Below the pieces are notes generated by a model. It did not search any database, had not been told where the DNA came from, and saw only the letters and a list, made by a program, of their open reading frames with translations. Shown here one piece after another: positions 21,378 through 33,239 of a stretch of DNA of 64,000 nucleotides; positions within the stretch are counted from its first letter, which is position 1, and each line of letters starts with the position of its first letter. The DNA comes from Artemisia argyi. Taxonomy: Eukaryota > Streptophyta > Magnoliopsida > Asterales > Asteraceae. Where the stretch lies: positions 269,954,913 through 270,018,912 of the forward strand of contig CM060709.1 of NCBI GenBank assembly GCA_030686995.1, read 5' to 3'. The position numbers and the translations under genes were made by a program.

Positions 21378-22518
21378 TATTAGCATTTTATATTTACTTA
21401 GTATTTCTTTAGGCTTACTATTTTGCATTTTGGGCTTAGCCCATTTGTATTGTATTTGCAAATTATCTCTCGATATGTTAATTTGTATATATACCGGTTT
21501 GATTAATAAAAATGATTAAAGGGATTAACCTAAATCTGTAATGGTATCAGAGCTTTAGGTAAGATTCACTAACAAAATTTGCTATTTTCCGGTCATCGGC
21601 TACTCGCCGGTGATCCCGAGGAATCCCGGTTAATTTCATTTTATTGTTTTTTTCTTATTAGGATTTTTTTTCCGTCTTTAATGCATAAACCTTATCACAC
21701 AAAAATACATTAAATATGTTGATTTTCCATCATCAAGCAACCATATATAAAACACAATTCTTCCTCGTCAAATTGTTTTTCGTTTTCGAAGATTATTGTC
21801 GTTGACAACAAAAGTTGACCATGGTGCTCTTGATCATGGTTTTCAGCTACATGTTTCCTCTACTACTCAGCTTATTTCTTATACGGATGCAGATTGGGTG
21901 GGTTGTCAGGTCACTCGTCGGTCTACTTTCGGTTACTGTGTTTTTCTTGGTGACAATTTGTTATCTTGGTCTGCTAAACGCCAGGTGACGTTGTCTCGGT
22001 CTAGTGCTGAGGCCAAGTATCGTGGTGTTGCTAATGTTGTGGCTGATACTGTTAGGATTCGTAATTTGCTGCGTGAGTTGCATGCCCCTTGTCTACAGCT
22101 ACAATTGTTTATTGTGGTAACATCAGCATTGTCTATCTCTCCACTAACCCGGTTCAACATCAACGTACAAAACACAATGAGATAGACATTCATCTTGTAT
22201 GTGATTATGTTGCTTTCAGACAAGTTTGTGTGATTCATGTTCCGTCTTGCTTTCAGTATGCGGACATCTTTACCAAGGGTCTTTCGAGTGCTTTATTTCT
22301 TGAGTTTTGCTCTAGCTTGAACGTTCGAAGACCTCCCGTTCTAACTATGGAGGAGTATTAGAAGTGTATATTTACTTAGTATTTCTTTAAGCTTACTGTT
22401 TTGGATTTTGGGCTTAGCCCATTCGTATTGTATTTGCCAATTATCTCTCGGTATGTTAATTTGTATATATACCGGTTGATTAATAAAAGTGATTAAGGGG
22501 ATTAACCTAAATCTATCA
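21378..22518 (+). mobile_element. Deleted Copia relic with 164-bp LTRs and TSD ttttg
   Basis: Short LTRs at 21378-21541 and 22356-22518 share most of their length. A tRNA-Met primer-binding site tggtatcagagc is at 21542, a purine-rich atggaggag precedes the right LTR, and the 5-bp TSD ttttg is at 21373-21377 and 22519-22523. Only about 810 bp lie between the LTRs: a leader and a damaged RNase H region. The LTRs start TATTAG rather than TG, so the terminal G has been lost or mutated. Confidence 0.85.
21796..22360 (+). pseudogene. Copia RNase H fragment
   Basis: The frame shows the Copia RNase H signatures SYTDADWVGC, RRSTFGYCVFLG and SRSSAEAKYRGVAN, then shifts frame near 22090 and continues as NPVQHQRTKHNEIDIH and ADIFTKGLSSALF to the polypurine tract. 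It closely resembles the RNase H of the element at 23507-26883, so both belong to the same lineage. Integrase and reverse transcriptase are deleted. Confidence 0.85.
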
Positions 22519-23501
22519 TTTTGTAGATATGTATTTTTGAGAATTTTTTTAAATGAACCGTTTCTACCAGTATTTTATGAATTTGGACCTCGCACATACT
22601 TTTTTTGAAAATGAACTTTTAAATATTATTTGTTAGATTGACTAGTAGATGACTTTTTCACCATACACGTGTCTCCAAGCGAATTTCAGGTAACATTTCA
22701 ACGCGAAATTTGTATTGTTTCTATGTATTGTTTTCGGGTGACACAAGTTTAATGTTTGGCAAGTGTTGGGCGAGTCCTGGGCGAATGAAGAATGCTAGGC
22801 GATTTTAAATGCTAGGCAAGTGATGGGCGAATGATGAGTGCTAGGCGAGTGTAATCGTTTTTGCACCAAATATTTAAATGCTAGGCGAGTGTTGTGGGCA
22901 GGGCCAGATGCTAGATAGAAGAATTGAATGAAATTAATGTGAGAGTGCCAAAAATACATTAATTTGGGAGCATAATTGAATGAAACGAGGCTATGTTCAA
23001 CCCGTGCGATGCACCGATTGTATCTAAGTTTTCATAGCTAAATGGTTGGTACTAATTAGGTTTCCACTATTTAAAATAGTTTACAATCTAGTATCTCAAG
23101 TATAGGCACGTGTTTATGTAAGTGTTCTATTGCTTATGCAACATTCATACCGCTTTACCATATGGAAAACATCTATAGAAGAAATTTGGTCTAGGTGGAA
23201 CGGTGGCATCTTTTATCGAATGAGTATGCTATTATCATGAGTGCATATAATAAACTTGAATTTTAACAAACAATTATCTCATTATTACTTTGCAAAATTA
23301 ATGCCAAAATCACCATTCATTAGTTAAAACTTAAAACAACATAATTTTCATCCGGTTAATATTTTGCTTCTATTATCCATTTGTTAATTATAAAAGTATG
23401 TTTGAGTAAATTGCTGTGCGTTATGTTTGAGTATGAAGCACTTATGTTGTTGAGTAACTGTCTAAATTCGCACGGGTCTAAATGCACGAATTGTTGAGCA
23501 T
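22519..23501. other. Dispersed repeat (gctaggcgagtg family) ending in a Helitron-like palindrome
   Basis: Around 22740-23020 short motifs gctaggcgagtg / gggcgaatga recur, followed by aattgaatgaaattaatgtg and the GC palindrome acccgtgcgatgcaccg at 23001. The same order of motifs is found at 42925-43215, so the two are copies of one nonautonomous element. The palindrome resembles the Helitron terminal hairpin at 42631-42649, but no CTAG end follows. The rest is AT-rich with no gene. Confidence 0.5.
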
Positions 23502-23506
23502 GTATC

Positions 23507-23750
23507 TGTTAACTGTGTTTTGTTGATATGCATCAAGTGATGTGTATGAGCTGGACATTAGAGGATAAACACATTCGAGATTAGTTGTGATTAGCTATAT
23601 TAGTGGGATAGTTGTCTATTCATATTAATTAGCTAAATCAGTGGGTTTTCCATATATATATTATATGTAATGTACCTATTTATATCCCATCTTCTGTGGG
23701 TAATAATCAAGCAATCATTGTATATTCTCTCTTATCGTGTTTAATTAACA
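23507..23750 (+). repeat. 5' LTR of the young Copia element
   Basis: TGTTAACTG...TTAATTAACA, 244 bp, followed at once by the tRNA-Met primer-binding site. It preserves the empty Helitron target site (tattaattagct at about 23625). Confidence 0.95.
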
Positions 23751-24192
23751 TGGTATCAGTTAGCCTCCAAAAATTTCGATCCTAAAAACTTAAAACGAAT
23801 TGCTAACAAATTCATTCCTCTCATATATGTGTTGGTGATCGGTGCAAGGTCATTGATCCACACTTTTATTTGTTTACTGTTATTCGTGCAAAGGTCACGG
23901 ATTGTTTTGCCTTGTTTGTGCCAGGTCACAACCAATTTATAATCACTTTGTCACCCTTTTGTAATTCATTCCAGCCGACACCCTTTATCATCCAAGACAC
24001 ATCATTTGAAAATATATTTATTCGAATAGTGGTTCATATTTGGAACAGAGGAAGAAATAAAAGGTAGTCAACATATTGGGAACAGAGGAAGAAAAAGTGG
24101 GCCGCAATTATTTTTTTATTTTTTTGGCTTCATTCGAATAGTGGTTCAAATATACGGAGTATTTATTTTGGGTTTGCTATCTACATAGCAAC

Positions 24193-26152
24193 ATGCAAGG
24201 TGAAACGTTTACTACGCCTGGTTCTTGGAACATGGACACAGGTGCGAGCTCACATCTTAATGCTTCAGTTAATAGTCTTAGTCATGTTTTTAATAAGTGC
24301 ATGTATCCGTCCGTCTCGGTTGGTGATGGGTATTCTATTCCTGTTACCAATACGGGTCGTAGCATTTTGCCAACTCCCTCTCGACCCCTTTACTTAAATA
24401 ACGTCCTTATTACCCCTCATATTGTCAAAAATCTTATATCTGTCCGTCAATTTGTTTGTGAAAATAATTGCACTGTTGAGTTTGATCCTTTTGGTTTTTC
24501 CGTCAAGGATTTCATGACGCGTCGGGTGCTTCTCCGATGTGACAACACGGGCGACCTTTACCCTGTCACGGCCCCGTGTCCTATTCCCCAAGCTCTTCTT
24601 GTCAGTCAACATACGTGGCATCAGCGACTTGGACATCCAGGGAGCGAAGTGCTACGCCGTCTCGTCTCAAATAATTTAATATCTTGTAATAAGGAGAAGC
24701 CGCCTATGCTTTGTCATGCTTGCCAGCTTGGCAAACACGTTCGACTTCCATTTGTTAGTTTCGATACTATTGTTAATGCATGTTTTGATGTTATTCATTA
24801 TGATGTATGGACTTCATCAATTTCGAGCCTCTCGGGTTTTAAATATTATGTTTTGTTTTTGGATCACTATTCTCATTTTGTTTGGGTCTACCCGTTGATA
24901 AACAAATCTGATGTATTATCAAAATTTGTTCTATTTCGCAAGTACGTTCACACTCAATTTAAGTGTGAAATCAAATCGTTTCAGTGTGACCATGGCGGTG
25001 AATTTGATAACCGCAACTTACATAAACTTTTTGCCGACAATGGCATTCAGTTTCGTTTCTCATGCCCCTAGAGCTTGGTTTCAGCGATTTGCATCATATA
25101 TCACTCGGGTTGGGTTTCATCATAGTCGTTGTGACTCATCTTTATTTATATACAAACAGGGGGTGGATACTGCTTATCTGTTACTATATGTTGATGATAT
25201 TGTTCTTACTGCTTCCTTTGAGACTTTGTTGCAGCAGATCATTCGCTCATTACATCAGGAGTTTTCTATGACAGATCTGGGTTCACTTAACTATTTTTTG
25301 GGTATCGCTGTTACACGTGATTCCTCTGGGTTGTTTTTGTCTCAGAAGAAATATGCTATTGAGGTTTTGGAGCGAGCACATATGGTTAATTGTAACCCCT
25401 GTCGGACTCCTGTTGATACCGAGTCCAAACTGGGGGGTGACGGTGATCCGGTATCCGATCCAACTGTATATCGGAGTCTTGCGGGTTCTCTACAGTATCT
25501 TACATTTACTAGACCTGATATATCTTATGCAGTTTAGCAGGTGTGTCTCCATATGCATGATCCTCGAGAGCCTCATTTCTCGGCTCTTAAACGGATTTTG
25601 CGGTATGTTTGAGGTACTTTAGACTATGGGTTACAGTTGTTTGCATCTTCCACTACATCCTTGGTTGCTTATTCAGATGCAGATTGGGCTGGTTGTCCAA
25701 CCACTAGGAGATCGACTTCAGGGTATTGTGTATTTCTTGGCAACAACTTACTATCGTGGTCCTCTAAGCGTCAACCGACGCTTTCTCGTTCTAGTGCAGA
25801 GGCAGAGTATCGTGGTGTTGCCAACGCTGTTGCTGAAACTTGTTGGTTACGGAATTTACTTCGTGAGCTACACACGCCTTTATCTTCCGCTACGCTTGTC
25901 TACTGTGATAATGTTAGTGTTGTTTATTTATCTGGTAATCCGGTTCAGCATCAGCGTACGAAGCACATTGAGATTGATATTCATTTCGTTCGAGATTTGG
26001 TTGCTACAGGTCAGGTTCGAGTTCTTCATGTCCCTTCACGTTATCAGTATGCGGACATCTTCACAAAAGGATTACCATCTGCTTTGTTTGAGGAATTTCG
26101 CTCCAGTCTAAGCGTCAGGTGTCCTCCCGCTTCGACTGCGGGGGAGTGTTAA
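24193..26152 (+). pseudogene. Copia protease-integrase fused by deletion to RT-RNase H
   Basis: The first frame (24193-25071) has the protease motif MDTGASSH, the integrase HHCC domain (HQRLGHPG then CHACQLGKH) and the start of the catalytic core (QCDHGGEFDN). At about 25060 it jumps into reverse transcriptase at APRAWFQRF. The second Asp, the Glu of integrase and the RT fingers are missing. RT continues with LLYVDDIVL at about 25180 and hits TAG at 25535. RNase H follows in another frame (SDADWAGC, SRSSAEAEYRGVAN, QHQRTKHIEIDIHFVRD) and ends at a stop beside the polypurine tract. Gag is absent. Confidence 0.9.
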
Positions 26153-26608
26153 CTGTGTTTTGTTGATATGCATCAAGTGATGTGTATGAGCTGGACATTA
26201 GAGGATAAACACATTCGAGATTAGTTGTGATTAGCTATATTAGTGGGATTAGTTGTCTATTCATATTAACGAGTGGGTTTATCCGCGCGTTGCTGCGGGA
26301 ATGTTTTGTTTAATCTAAACTCGAAATTAAACGGTTGTATAAAAAAAATTTGTTATTAAGGACTAAATATGCAAAAGGTTGATAACCGTAAGTACTATTT
26401 TCGTAAAGTGTTTATGAAAATAGTATTTTTTTTACGGCCTGAGATTGTCGGTATGTTGCAAAGTTAGTATTTAGGGACTAACTTTGAAATTAAAAGTTAA
26501 TATGAGGGCCTTCTTTTGTACAATATTAACGGCCGGACTAACTTTGCAATAGATCCATAACCTCATGGTCTAAAACGAAAATTTAATTAGAGGGCGGTGC
26601 ATCTCTTT

Positions 26609-26646
<38 letters not shown>

Positions 26647-26883
26647 TACTATTTTGCACTGTAGCAAACGGGAAAAAAAAGGTGGGCACTGTTGTGCACT
26701 GTAGCATGAACAGTGCTTTTACACTCACAAACCCCCAATGGGTTTTAGAATATATATATAATTAGCTAAATCAGTGGGTTTTCCATATATATATTATATG
26801 TAATGTACCTATTTATATCCCATCTTCTGTGGGTAATAATCAAGCAATCATTGTATATTCTCTCTTATCGTGTTTAATTAACA
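26147..26883 (+). repeat. 3' LTR of the young Copia element, split by a Helitron
   Basis: Outside 26270-26761 the sequence matches the 5' LTR except for one extra T (gggattag against gggatag). Ends TTAATTAACA at 26883. Confidence 0.95.
26270..26761 (-). mobile_element. Nonautonomous Helitron inserted in a Copia LTR
   Basis: Comparison with the intact 5' LTR gives exact edges: 492 bp inserted between tattaa and ttagct, that is at an A/T step with no target duplication, as Helitrons do. On the minus strand the 3' end has the hairpin cccgcagcaacgcgcgg followed by ...cccactcg. The 5' part reads tctaaaacccattggggg, preceded by about 12 bases of TA repeat that belong to the insert. Inside are a 29-base poly(A) (26615-26643) and gcactgtagca motifs. 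There is no coding capacity. The end reads CTCG rather than CTRR. Confidence 0.8.
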
Positions 26884-27052
26884 GTATCATTAAAGTTTTA
26901 AACTATAAGTTTTCCTATATTACTTTCGTAACTCTATTTCATATACGACATATATTTATGTCCACATGATGTAAATGGCCAAAGGCAAATTAAAATATTT
27001 GATCCAATTTTATTGACTATTTTGACATCGATGGTTACAAATTATAATATAT

Positions 27053-28674
27053 TCTAAAACCCATTAGGCAATGGGTCCCAAGGTATTTTTATTAATGGTT
27101 AGTTATTATCGTAATTGGTTTTCTCATTGGATGTTCAACTGCAAATTACCTCCTGTCGTGCATCAGGCAGTATATCATTGGTCCTTTTTTTGTTACTAAT
27201 TTAATGGTAGCATTATCTACAGTTGCCATGAATAGTAGCATACATATACATACGAATAGTGCACTGTTTTGCACTGTTGTGAACTGTTTTGCACTGTTTG
27301 ATACCGTATTTGCAACTGTTTTACACTGCACTATACACTTGCAAACTAGCAATGGATACACATGTAAACCACTTATTAGGAGTACTTCTTTTTTCACATG
27401 ATTCATTAATTGTGGAATGTACTAGATGCACACCATCAGATTTTATATACATTGTATTGGTAAAATCCAATCTTTTTCCAACAAACCCTTATACTAGAAG
27501 TTTCTCTATTCTAACTTGGTCTTCATTACCACATTATACTTGAGTTTTGTATCATCTACAAAAACAGCAAAAAGAACAGAATCTTTGTCAATAAGGTATG
27601 ACATATGGATATTCAAATTACTTTACTGCTTCCTTTTTTACCGGAGATTCAGTTTTCACTGTTTTTTTTTCCATTGTTTTTTCACTCCTTTTTTTGTTTA
27701 CTACAGAATATACACCAGCTGCTATTTGGACTCATCCTTTAAATATACAAACCAGTTACAGAGGTAAGAACTGAACGGTTACTTATACCATGTTTATATT
27801 ACTTACTTTTACTAACCACTTATTGTGTGATGAAAAAAAAATCAAAAAAAACCTGATACTCATAATTGGTTATATGTTTGTTGGTTAAATTATTTTGTTC
27901 AATATGATAACTACTATTTCGCCATTTAAATTATAGTTATTGTTGATACACTTAATTAAGATATGCGTAAAAAATTATTGCCAATAAAAACGTGCCAACA
28001 AATTGAAAAGTATAAAAATGTACCTATTGGTGATTGTGATAATGCGACAAGCCAAGTATACCCTCTTTTCTCATTTATAATTTCGTTGTACTTTTCATGA
28101 CCCATGTATGCCCTCTTTTCTCTAGAAAAAATTTAATGAAGAACCCAATTTTGGAGCGTGATCTATTGTTGAAAGAAGATGACTAGATGACTAATTTTAG
28201 ATTAGACAAACCCTAGCTTCGAGACCAATTTTATCCCCAAATATATTTGCAATGAAGTAAAACCCGTACAACAAAAAACCAAACATCACTTATAACCCGA
28301 AAAAGTAATTAAGCCCAATTTACACCACAAATAATAGGAAAGGCCCAATGCACAAGTCCAAAAAAATATACCCCTGCTTACATTTTGCTAAAAAATTATA
28401 CATTAGTTTTAAAAAACATTTTTTTATACATATATATAAAACCAAAAAAAAAAACTATATACATACATATATACCCACAAATAATATAACCAAAAAAACA
28501 TAATAACAAAGAAAAATATGTGCATTTCTTTACAAAATTACACACTTCCATTTTTAAATCAAACTTACGTACAAAAAATTCCTAACAACATGATTAACTA
28601 AAGGAAAACAACTATTATGTTACAAACACTCATACCAAAACATTCCCGCAGCAACGCGCGGGTTTACATTCTTG
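27053..28674 (+). mobile_element. Second Helitron of the same family, 1.6 kb
   Basis: The 5' end TCTAAAACCCATT at 27053 and 3' end with hairpin cccgcagcaacgcgcggg at 28644-28661, then ...cattcttg, match the termini of the Helitron at 26270-26761, in opposite orientation. About 25 bases are shared at the 3' end and about 15 at the 5' end. The interior has gcactgttttgcactg repeats and AT-rich DNA. I see no Rep/helicase domain, so it is nonautonomous. The exact 5' edge is uncertain by about 10 bases because of flanking TA-rich sequence. Confidence 0.65.
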
Positions 28675-28986
28675 TTTATGAGTAATTTGAAGCAAATAGC
28701 AACTAGAGGTTAGTGTTTTGCATAAATGCATGTTTGTAAACAAGCGACTAGCATTCTTACCACTTTTAAATGCTCTAAATCAAAATGCTACTTCTAGTAG
28801 CAATTGCAACTAACGTTTCCACTAGAAAGCTGGGATTTGCTTGACTGTTTTGGATATTTCAAGCAGTTATCAGATATCGATGTGTAATGTAATGTCTTGT
28901 ATTTTTAGTTTGTATGTCTGTCTTGGGTATGCCCAATTCAGTGGTGTTCAGTTATGATGTACAAAAAGTTTTGAGTATATATATAA

Positions 28987-29012
28987 CTAGCCTTAGGCCC
29001 GCCCCGATGGGG
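28987..29012 (-). mobile_element. Helitron 3' terminus of a different family
   Basis: On the minus strand a strong hairpin gccccatcggggc is followed by about 10 bases (gggcctaagg) and CTAG at 28990-28987, then host T. This is the canonical Helitron 3' end. The body would extend to higher coordinates; I could not find its 5' TC end, so only the terminus is reported. Confidence 0.65.
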
Positions 29013-29312
29013 CGCTAGCTTTAAGTCTTATTATTAAACATAAGAATGTAGTACAAAGATGATTTAAATATAAATTCCGTAATTGACACAATGTTGAAAG
29101 ATAAAAAGTTAACATAAAATGCCATTTGTAAATAATCCATAATCAACATAAATAACTTGAGTATTGTTTAAAAGTTGAAAACCTAAATAAATAAGGGAAA
29201 ACTTATAGTCTATGAAGGACTTCTTTATACAAAACGTTTGTTGTGCAATTGCAATGCGACACTTGCTTTGCGCGTTGAAGACCATTTTTGTAATATCCGA
29301 ATGCACGTCTCG

Positions 29313-29314
<2 letters not shown>

Positions 29315-29407
<93 letters not shown>
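29315..29407. repeat. (TA)n microsatellite, about 46 units
   Basis: Uninterrupted alternating TA, flanked by cgttaa and ttaatttg. Likely highly length-variable; the 70-codon YIYIYI frame across it is not a gene. Confidence 0.95.
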
Positions 29408-29411
<4 letters not shown>

Positions 29412-31130
29412 TTGACTCACTTACGACACCGTTTCGATGCCATGTTCTAATTTTGTTTTCGTGGGCTTGGGATTCGTACAAAGAAGAGAAGAAAAAAAAA
29501 GGCTAACAAATATTAAGCCCAAATAATAAAGAAGCCCAATAACCATTTCAAAAAACAAAACAAATATATATTTGCACAAGCCCAATAACCATTTTCCCAA
29601 AAAAAATGTACATTTGCTATAACTATATACAAGTAAAATACATGGTGCAAAACAATGGCATGTATATTTTACTTAAACACATTAAAAAATATTAACAAAA
29701 ACTACGATGCCTGCGGCCCTCCGGATCTTTTCTCGTTATTATTTAAAACACGGTGAGCACAACATTAATCTAAAAACATAATTTAAAACACGATGAGCAC
29801 AAATTATAAGGGATAGCTTGATTACAATTTTTGTAACCAACTGGCTACAATTCTTCATATAAATTACATAAAAAAAGAGTTAGGAACCCGCTAAAAAGAC
29901 TCACCCACAAAACTCACAAACTATAACATGAATTATATAGAATTGACTACAATTGCATTGTAGCTAATATATTCTCTATATATAAAGTCATTAAAAACAT
30001 TATATATATAAAAACAGCTACAACAATCGAGTGTTCATATATTCTTTTATTTAGCATTTATATGCTTTGAAAAATCATTACAATAAAATACGTAATAAAA
30101 TAACTTGAACAAAACATATTAGTATATATAACATTCATCAAGAGCTTGTGAATAGTACACGGGAGCAAAAAAAAAAAATGTACTGTAGCAGCTACAGTGC
30201 TACAGTGGAAGTACAATACTTTTTTTTAGTACCAACGGTCGTTAGTTATTTAACGGTTGTTAACTAACGACCGTTATCTTTAACATTTAAAAAAAATTGT
30301 ACGCACTTTGTCCTTCATCTCAGCGGTTTCATTGCAAATTTAGTCCTCACAAAATTTACATAAATGATCCTTCATGTTATACATCAATTGCAAAGTCAGT
30401 CCTATTTGTACAGTACTAACGGTCGTTTGTTATTTAACGGCTGTTAACTAAAGACCGTTATCTTTAACATTTTATATATTCATAATAACCAAAAACCGAA
30501 TCGAATTCATAACCAAACCGAACTAAATATTCGATTATTTTGGATACGAGTTTTGCAATGAAAACCGAAAGCCGAATCAAAAACCAAATTCATGTGAATA
30601 TATATTTTTTCTATGTATTTATATGAAAAAAATCACTAAAACTCTTTCTTAGCATAAGATAATATTATTTAAGCTTGAAAAAAATAATTAAAATCATGTA
30701 ATTCGGTTTATTCGGTTATAGGGTTTCGGTTTTCGGTTTAATCAAATTTGAATTCGATTCAGTTCGATTTACGGTTTGACCTAAAATTTTTTTTAACCAA
30801 ACCTAATAAACCGAATAACCTGATAACTAAACCGATGAAAATCCTATCAACAACACTATACGAGTTTAACAATTGGTCATGTAACATGACACACAAAATA
30901 ACTACTACGCCCTTAATTATTGAACTTATTTTTTAAGGGAAAAAAAGTTAGTTTAGTTGCAGTAATTATTTTTAAAATCTTTTTAGAAAAAGAGAAAGGG
31001 GATTTTATCTTTAGAAAAAATGTAAATTTAACAAACGTGTTTAAATGATATTTTTAGAAAATAAGGAGTAAAAATAATGGAAGGAAAAATATACTAGTAA
31101 TATACGTGTTCCTTCTTCAACCCAAATGGT
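29408..31130. other. AT-rich DNA with two taacggtcgtt palindromes and a CCGAA-rich relic
   Basis: No gene. A perfect 15-bp inverted repeat aacggtcgttagtta / taactaacgaccgtt surrounds a 12-base loop at about 30234-30275. A mutated copy occurs at 30417-30462, the two flanking a stretch of about 140 bp. From 30490 to 30830 permutations of accgaa/ttcggtt predominate, resembling hAT-type nonautonomous elements, but neither ends nor TSD were readable. Confidence 0.5.
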
Positions 31131-31136
31131 CCAAAC

Positions 31137-31239
31137 GTCCTTTTGTTGCTCTTAAAAGTGAGTTTTATTATTCTTCTTAAGCATTTGTCCTTTTGTTGCT
31201 CTTAAAAGTGAGTTTTATTATTCTCCTTAAGCATTTTTT
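31137..31239. repeat. 51-bp tandem duplication
   Basis: tccttttgttgctcttaaaa followed by gtgagttttattattct and taagcattt occurs twice head to tail, differing at one c/t position. Confidence 0.85.
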
Positions 31240-33239
31240 TGGAGTAATACATTTGCCGAGGAAACCATTTATCAAAGAAAAAAAAGTGAGTGTTATTAGC
31301 AATGATGCAAATCAGATTTGTCCTCTATGCGTGTGCAGCGAGCACTCATAACCATCAAATGTGCAACCTACTATCACCATCGAATTTCACCGCTATATCC
31401 ACTGTATCTACACCTTCATAACCTGCCTCATCACAAACAAAAAAATCATGTTTCCTCCATATATTATCAACCTCCATATTTGTAAAGTTCACCACAAAGA
31501 AATTGTTTGATTAATCTTAAGAACACAAATATTGAGAGTATAAACTAATAATTATAAATGTAAAGTAGTCTTACCAGTTAACACTAATGAACATGATATT
31601 TAATGTTCCTTTCGACAAATGAATAGATATGCAGAAAAAGAAAAACATGTTATGTTTAACATCAAGTATTTCATGTTTATTTCTTATTTCTTGCTAGTTT
31701 ATTTTTGTTAGTATCCCAGTCAGAATTGCTGCCGCGAGATCCTTTTTGTGTGAAGCTTGTAGAAGAATTCTAAATTGGCTTTAAAAGGCTTCATTTAGCA
31801 ATAGTGTAAAACTTCATGGAAATGTGTACGTACCTTTATGATAGAATAAATAAGTGGTTGTTTTATTTACTACAACGCACCTCATAGTTCTTTTTATATC
31901 TTTTGTATCTGGCCACGAACCTTCCCTGCTCACCTTCAAAGTGTTGTTCTGCAATAAAAACAAACCATATTAGAAACTATGGTTCTGCAGAAGTATATAC
32001 GTACATAAGATGTTATCTACAACCGTGAATACAGGAGGATACTCTTCTTTTAGAGTTTTGCACTTGAGTAGTTGAGTTATGGATGGGATGTTGCTACGAA
32101 AAGCCATGGCTATAGGTAAAGTTGGATGACTTGGATGCATAAGTCAATTGTATTTATACTTATGAGTCGACCTTTGAACATCTTCATCATCAAAGACATA
32201 ATGTAACTTGTGCATACATATAACTATATAAGTAATAAGGAAGATAGTACATAAGTTAAGATAGATTAATTAACACACAATATGAATTACTAAGATATAA
32301 AGTTGTTCGATCATGAGTTGGTTAGAGATTCAGGTGATTCGAAGACGACATTCTTGGAATCCGTAAGTTGTGAGTTGACTTTTTGTTCTACCTCTTTCTT
32401 TTTCTTTCTTTGTTCTTTTGTTGCTTCTTCAATCTTTTTCATCTGCATGCACAAACATACATATATGTTAGTCATAATTAATCAATCAAGCTAGGTAGTT
32501 GTTATACATATACGTTATGTACATCGTCTAGTATATGAGTGGGTTGATGTCTAAGACCATGCATGGCAGACCGGTCATGCGTCGGCCATCAAAATAACCT
32601 CTTTTTGGTTGCTTCCACCTCGACCACCACCTTTTCCGCCACCTCCCCCACCTTTGCCGCCCATATTGAGTGCATATTTATAGTCATCAGATTTAATTCC
32701 AAGATGGTTAATGTTGTTGTAACTCCATACATGATTGTTTGTATACCTCCAATTAATTCCAAGAATGGTGTAAGTCCATGATTGTTTGTATACATGCAAT
32801 TAATCATGTAGCTTTCAATGAAGAAACACTTTGCATTCCCCACCTTCTTATATACCAAAAGCTTAAGTTGTGTTATAAATGTGAAGTGCTCTCCATAAAT
32901 GTTTCTTGAATTGATTGTGCCATATAGAGCTTTCACATGTGATTTCTACACAAATGCATATTAATTTCAGGCAACTCAAGAAGCTCACGTATTGATTGCA
33001 GGCATATTCATTCCAGGTAGCTCAAGGAGGTCGCATATTGATTTCAAATAATTGTGCAATTATGGTACATAAACATGGTAAAAAAGAATATGAAAGACCT
33101 CCATTAATACCATGTTATTAATCAGTTACAACACCGACCCACAGAGTAAGTGACCACTATAAATTTCATGTGGATTTCTGGAGAATCATACACCTCAAAT
33201 TTGCTCATACATAACTACATAGGTTAATCTGAATTCGTA
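31240..33239. other. No firm gene; possible minus-strand exon relics
   Basis: On the minus strand a start codon at about 32107 opens a short frame (MAFRSNIPSITQLLKC, continuing to about 32008) that runs into a good donor (gtacgt). A pyrimidine-rich acceptor before about 31947 and a further open stretch at about 31350-31445 (EGVDTVDIAVKFDG) look like exons. The phases I tried give an early stop, and I recognise no family, so this may be a decayed gene. A G/T-rich run near 32615-32665 translates to a glycine-rich chain on the minus strand and looks like simple sequence. Confidence 0.3.

Larger units (their letters stand above)
23507..26883 (+). mobile_element. Very young but internally deleted Copia element, TSD gtatc
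   Basis: The 5' LTR is 23507-23750 (244 bp). The 3' LTR is 26147-26883 and contains a 492-bp Helitron; outside that insert the two LTRs differ by one inserted T. A perfect TSD gtatc lies at 23502-23506 and 26884-26888. The primer-binding site tggtatcagtta is at 23751, and the polypurine tract gcgggggag ends just before 26147. The body lacks gag and the integrase-RT junction, so the element must have been copied by enzymes from another element. Confidence 0.95.

Noticed and set aside
27146..27767. Overlapping 83-86-codon frames near 27.1-27.8 kb
   Set aside because: They lie inside a nonautonomous Helitron, run on both strands and show no domain.
29238..29450. 70-codon frame with YIYIYI repeats
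   Set aside because: Translation of the (TA)n microsatellite.
32575..32936. Glycine-rich minus-strand frames
   Set aside because: Simple-sequence stretch of about 50 bases without gene context, splice signals or conserved domain.
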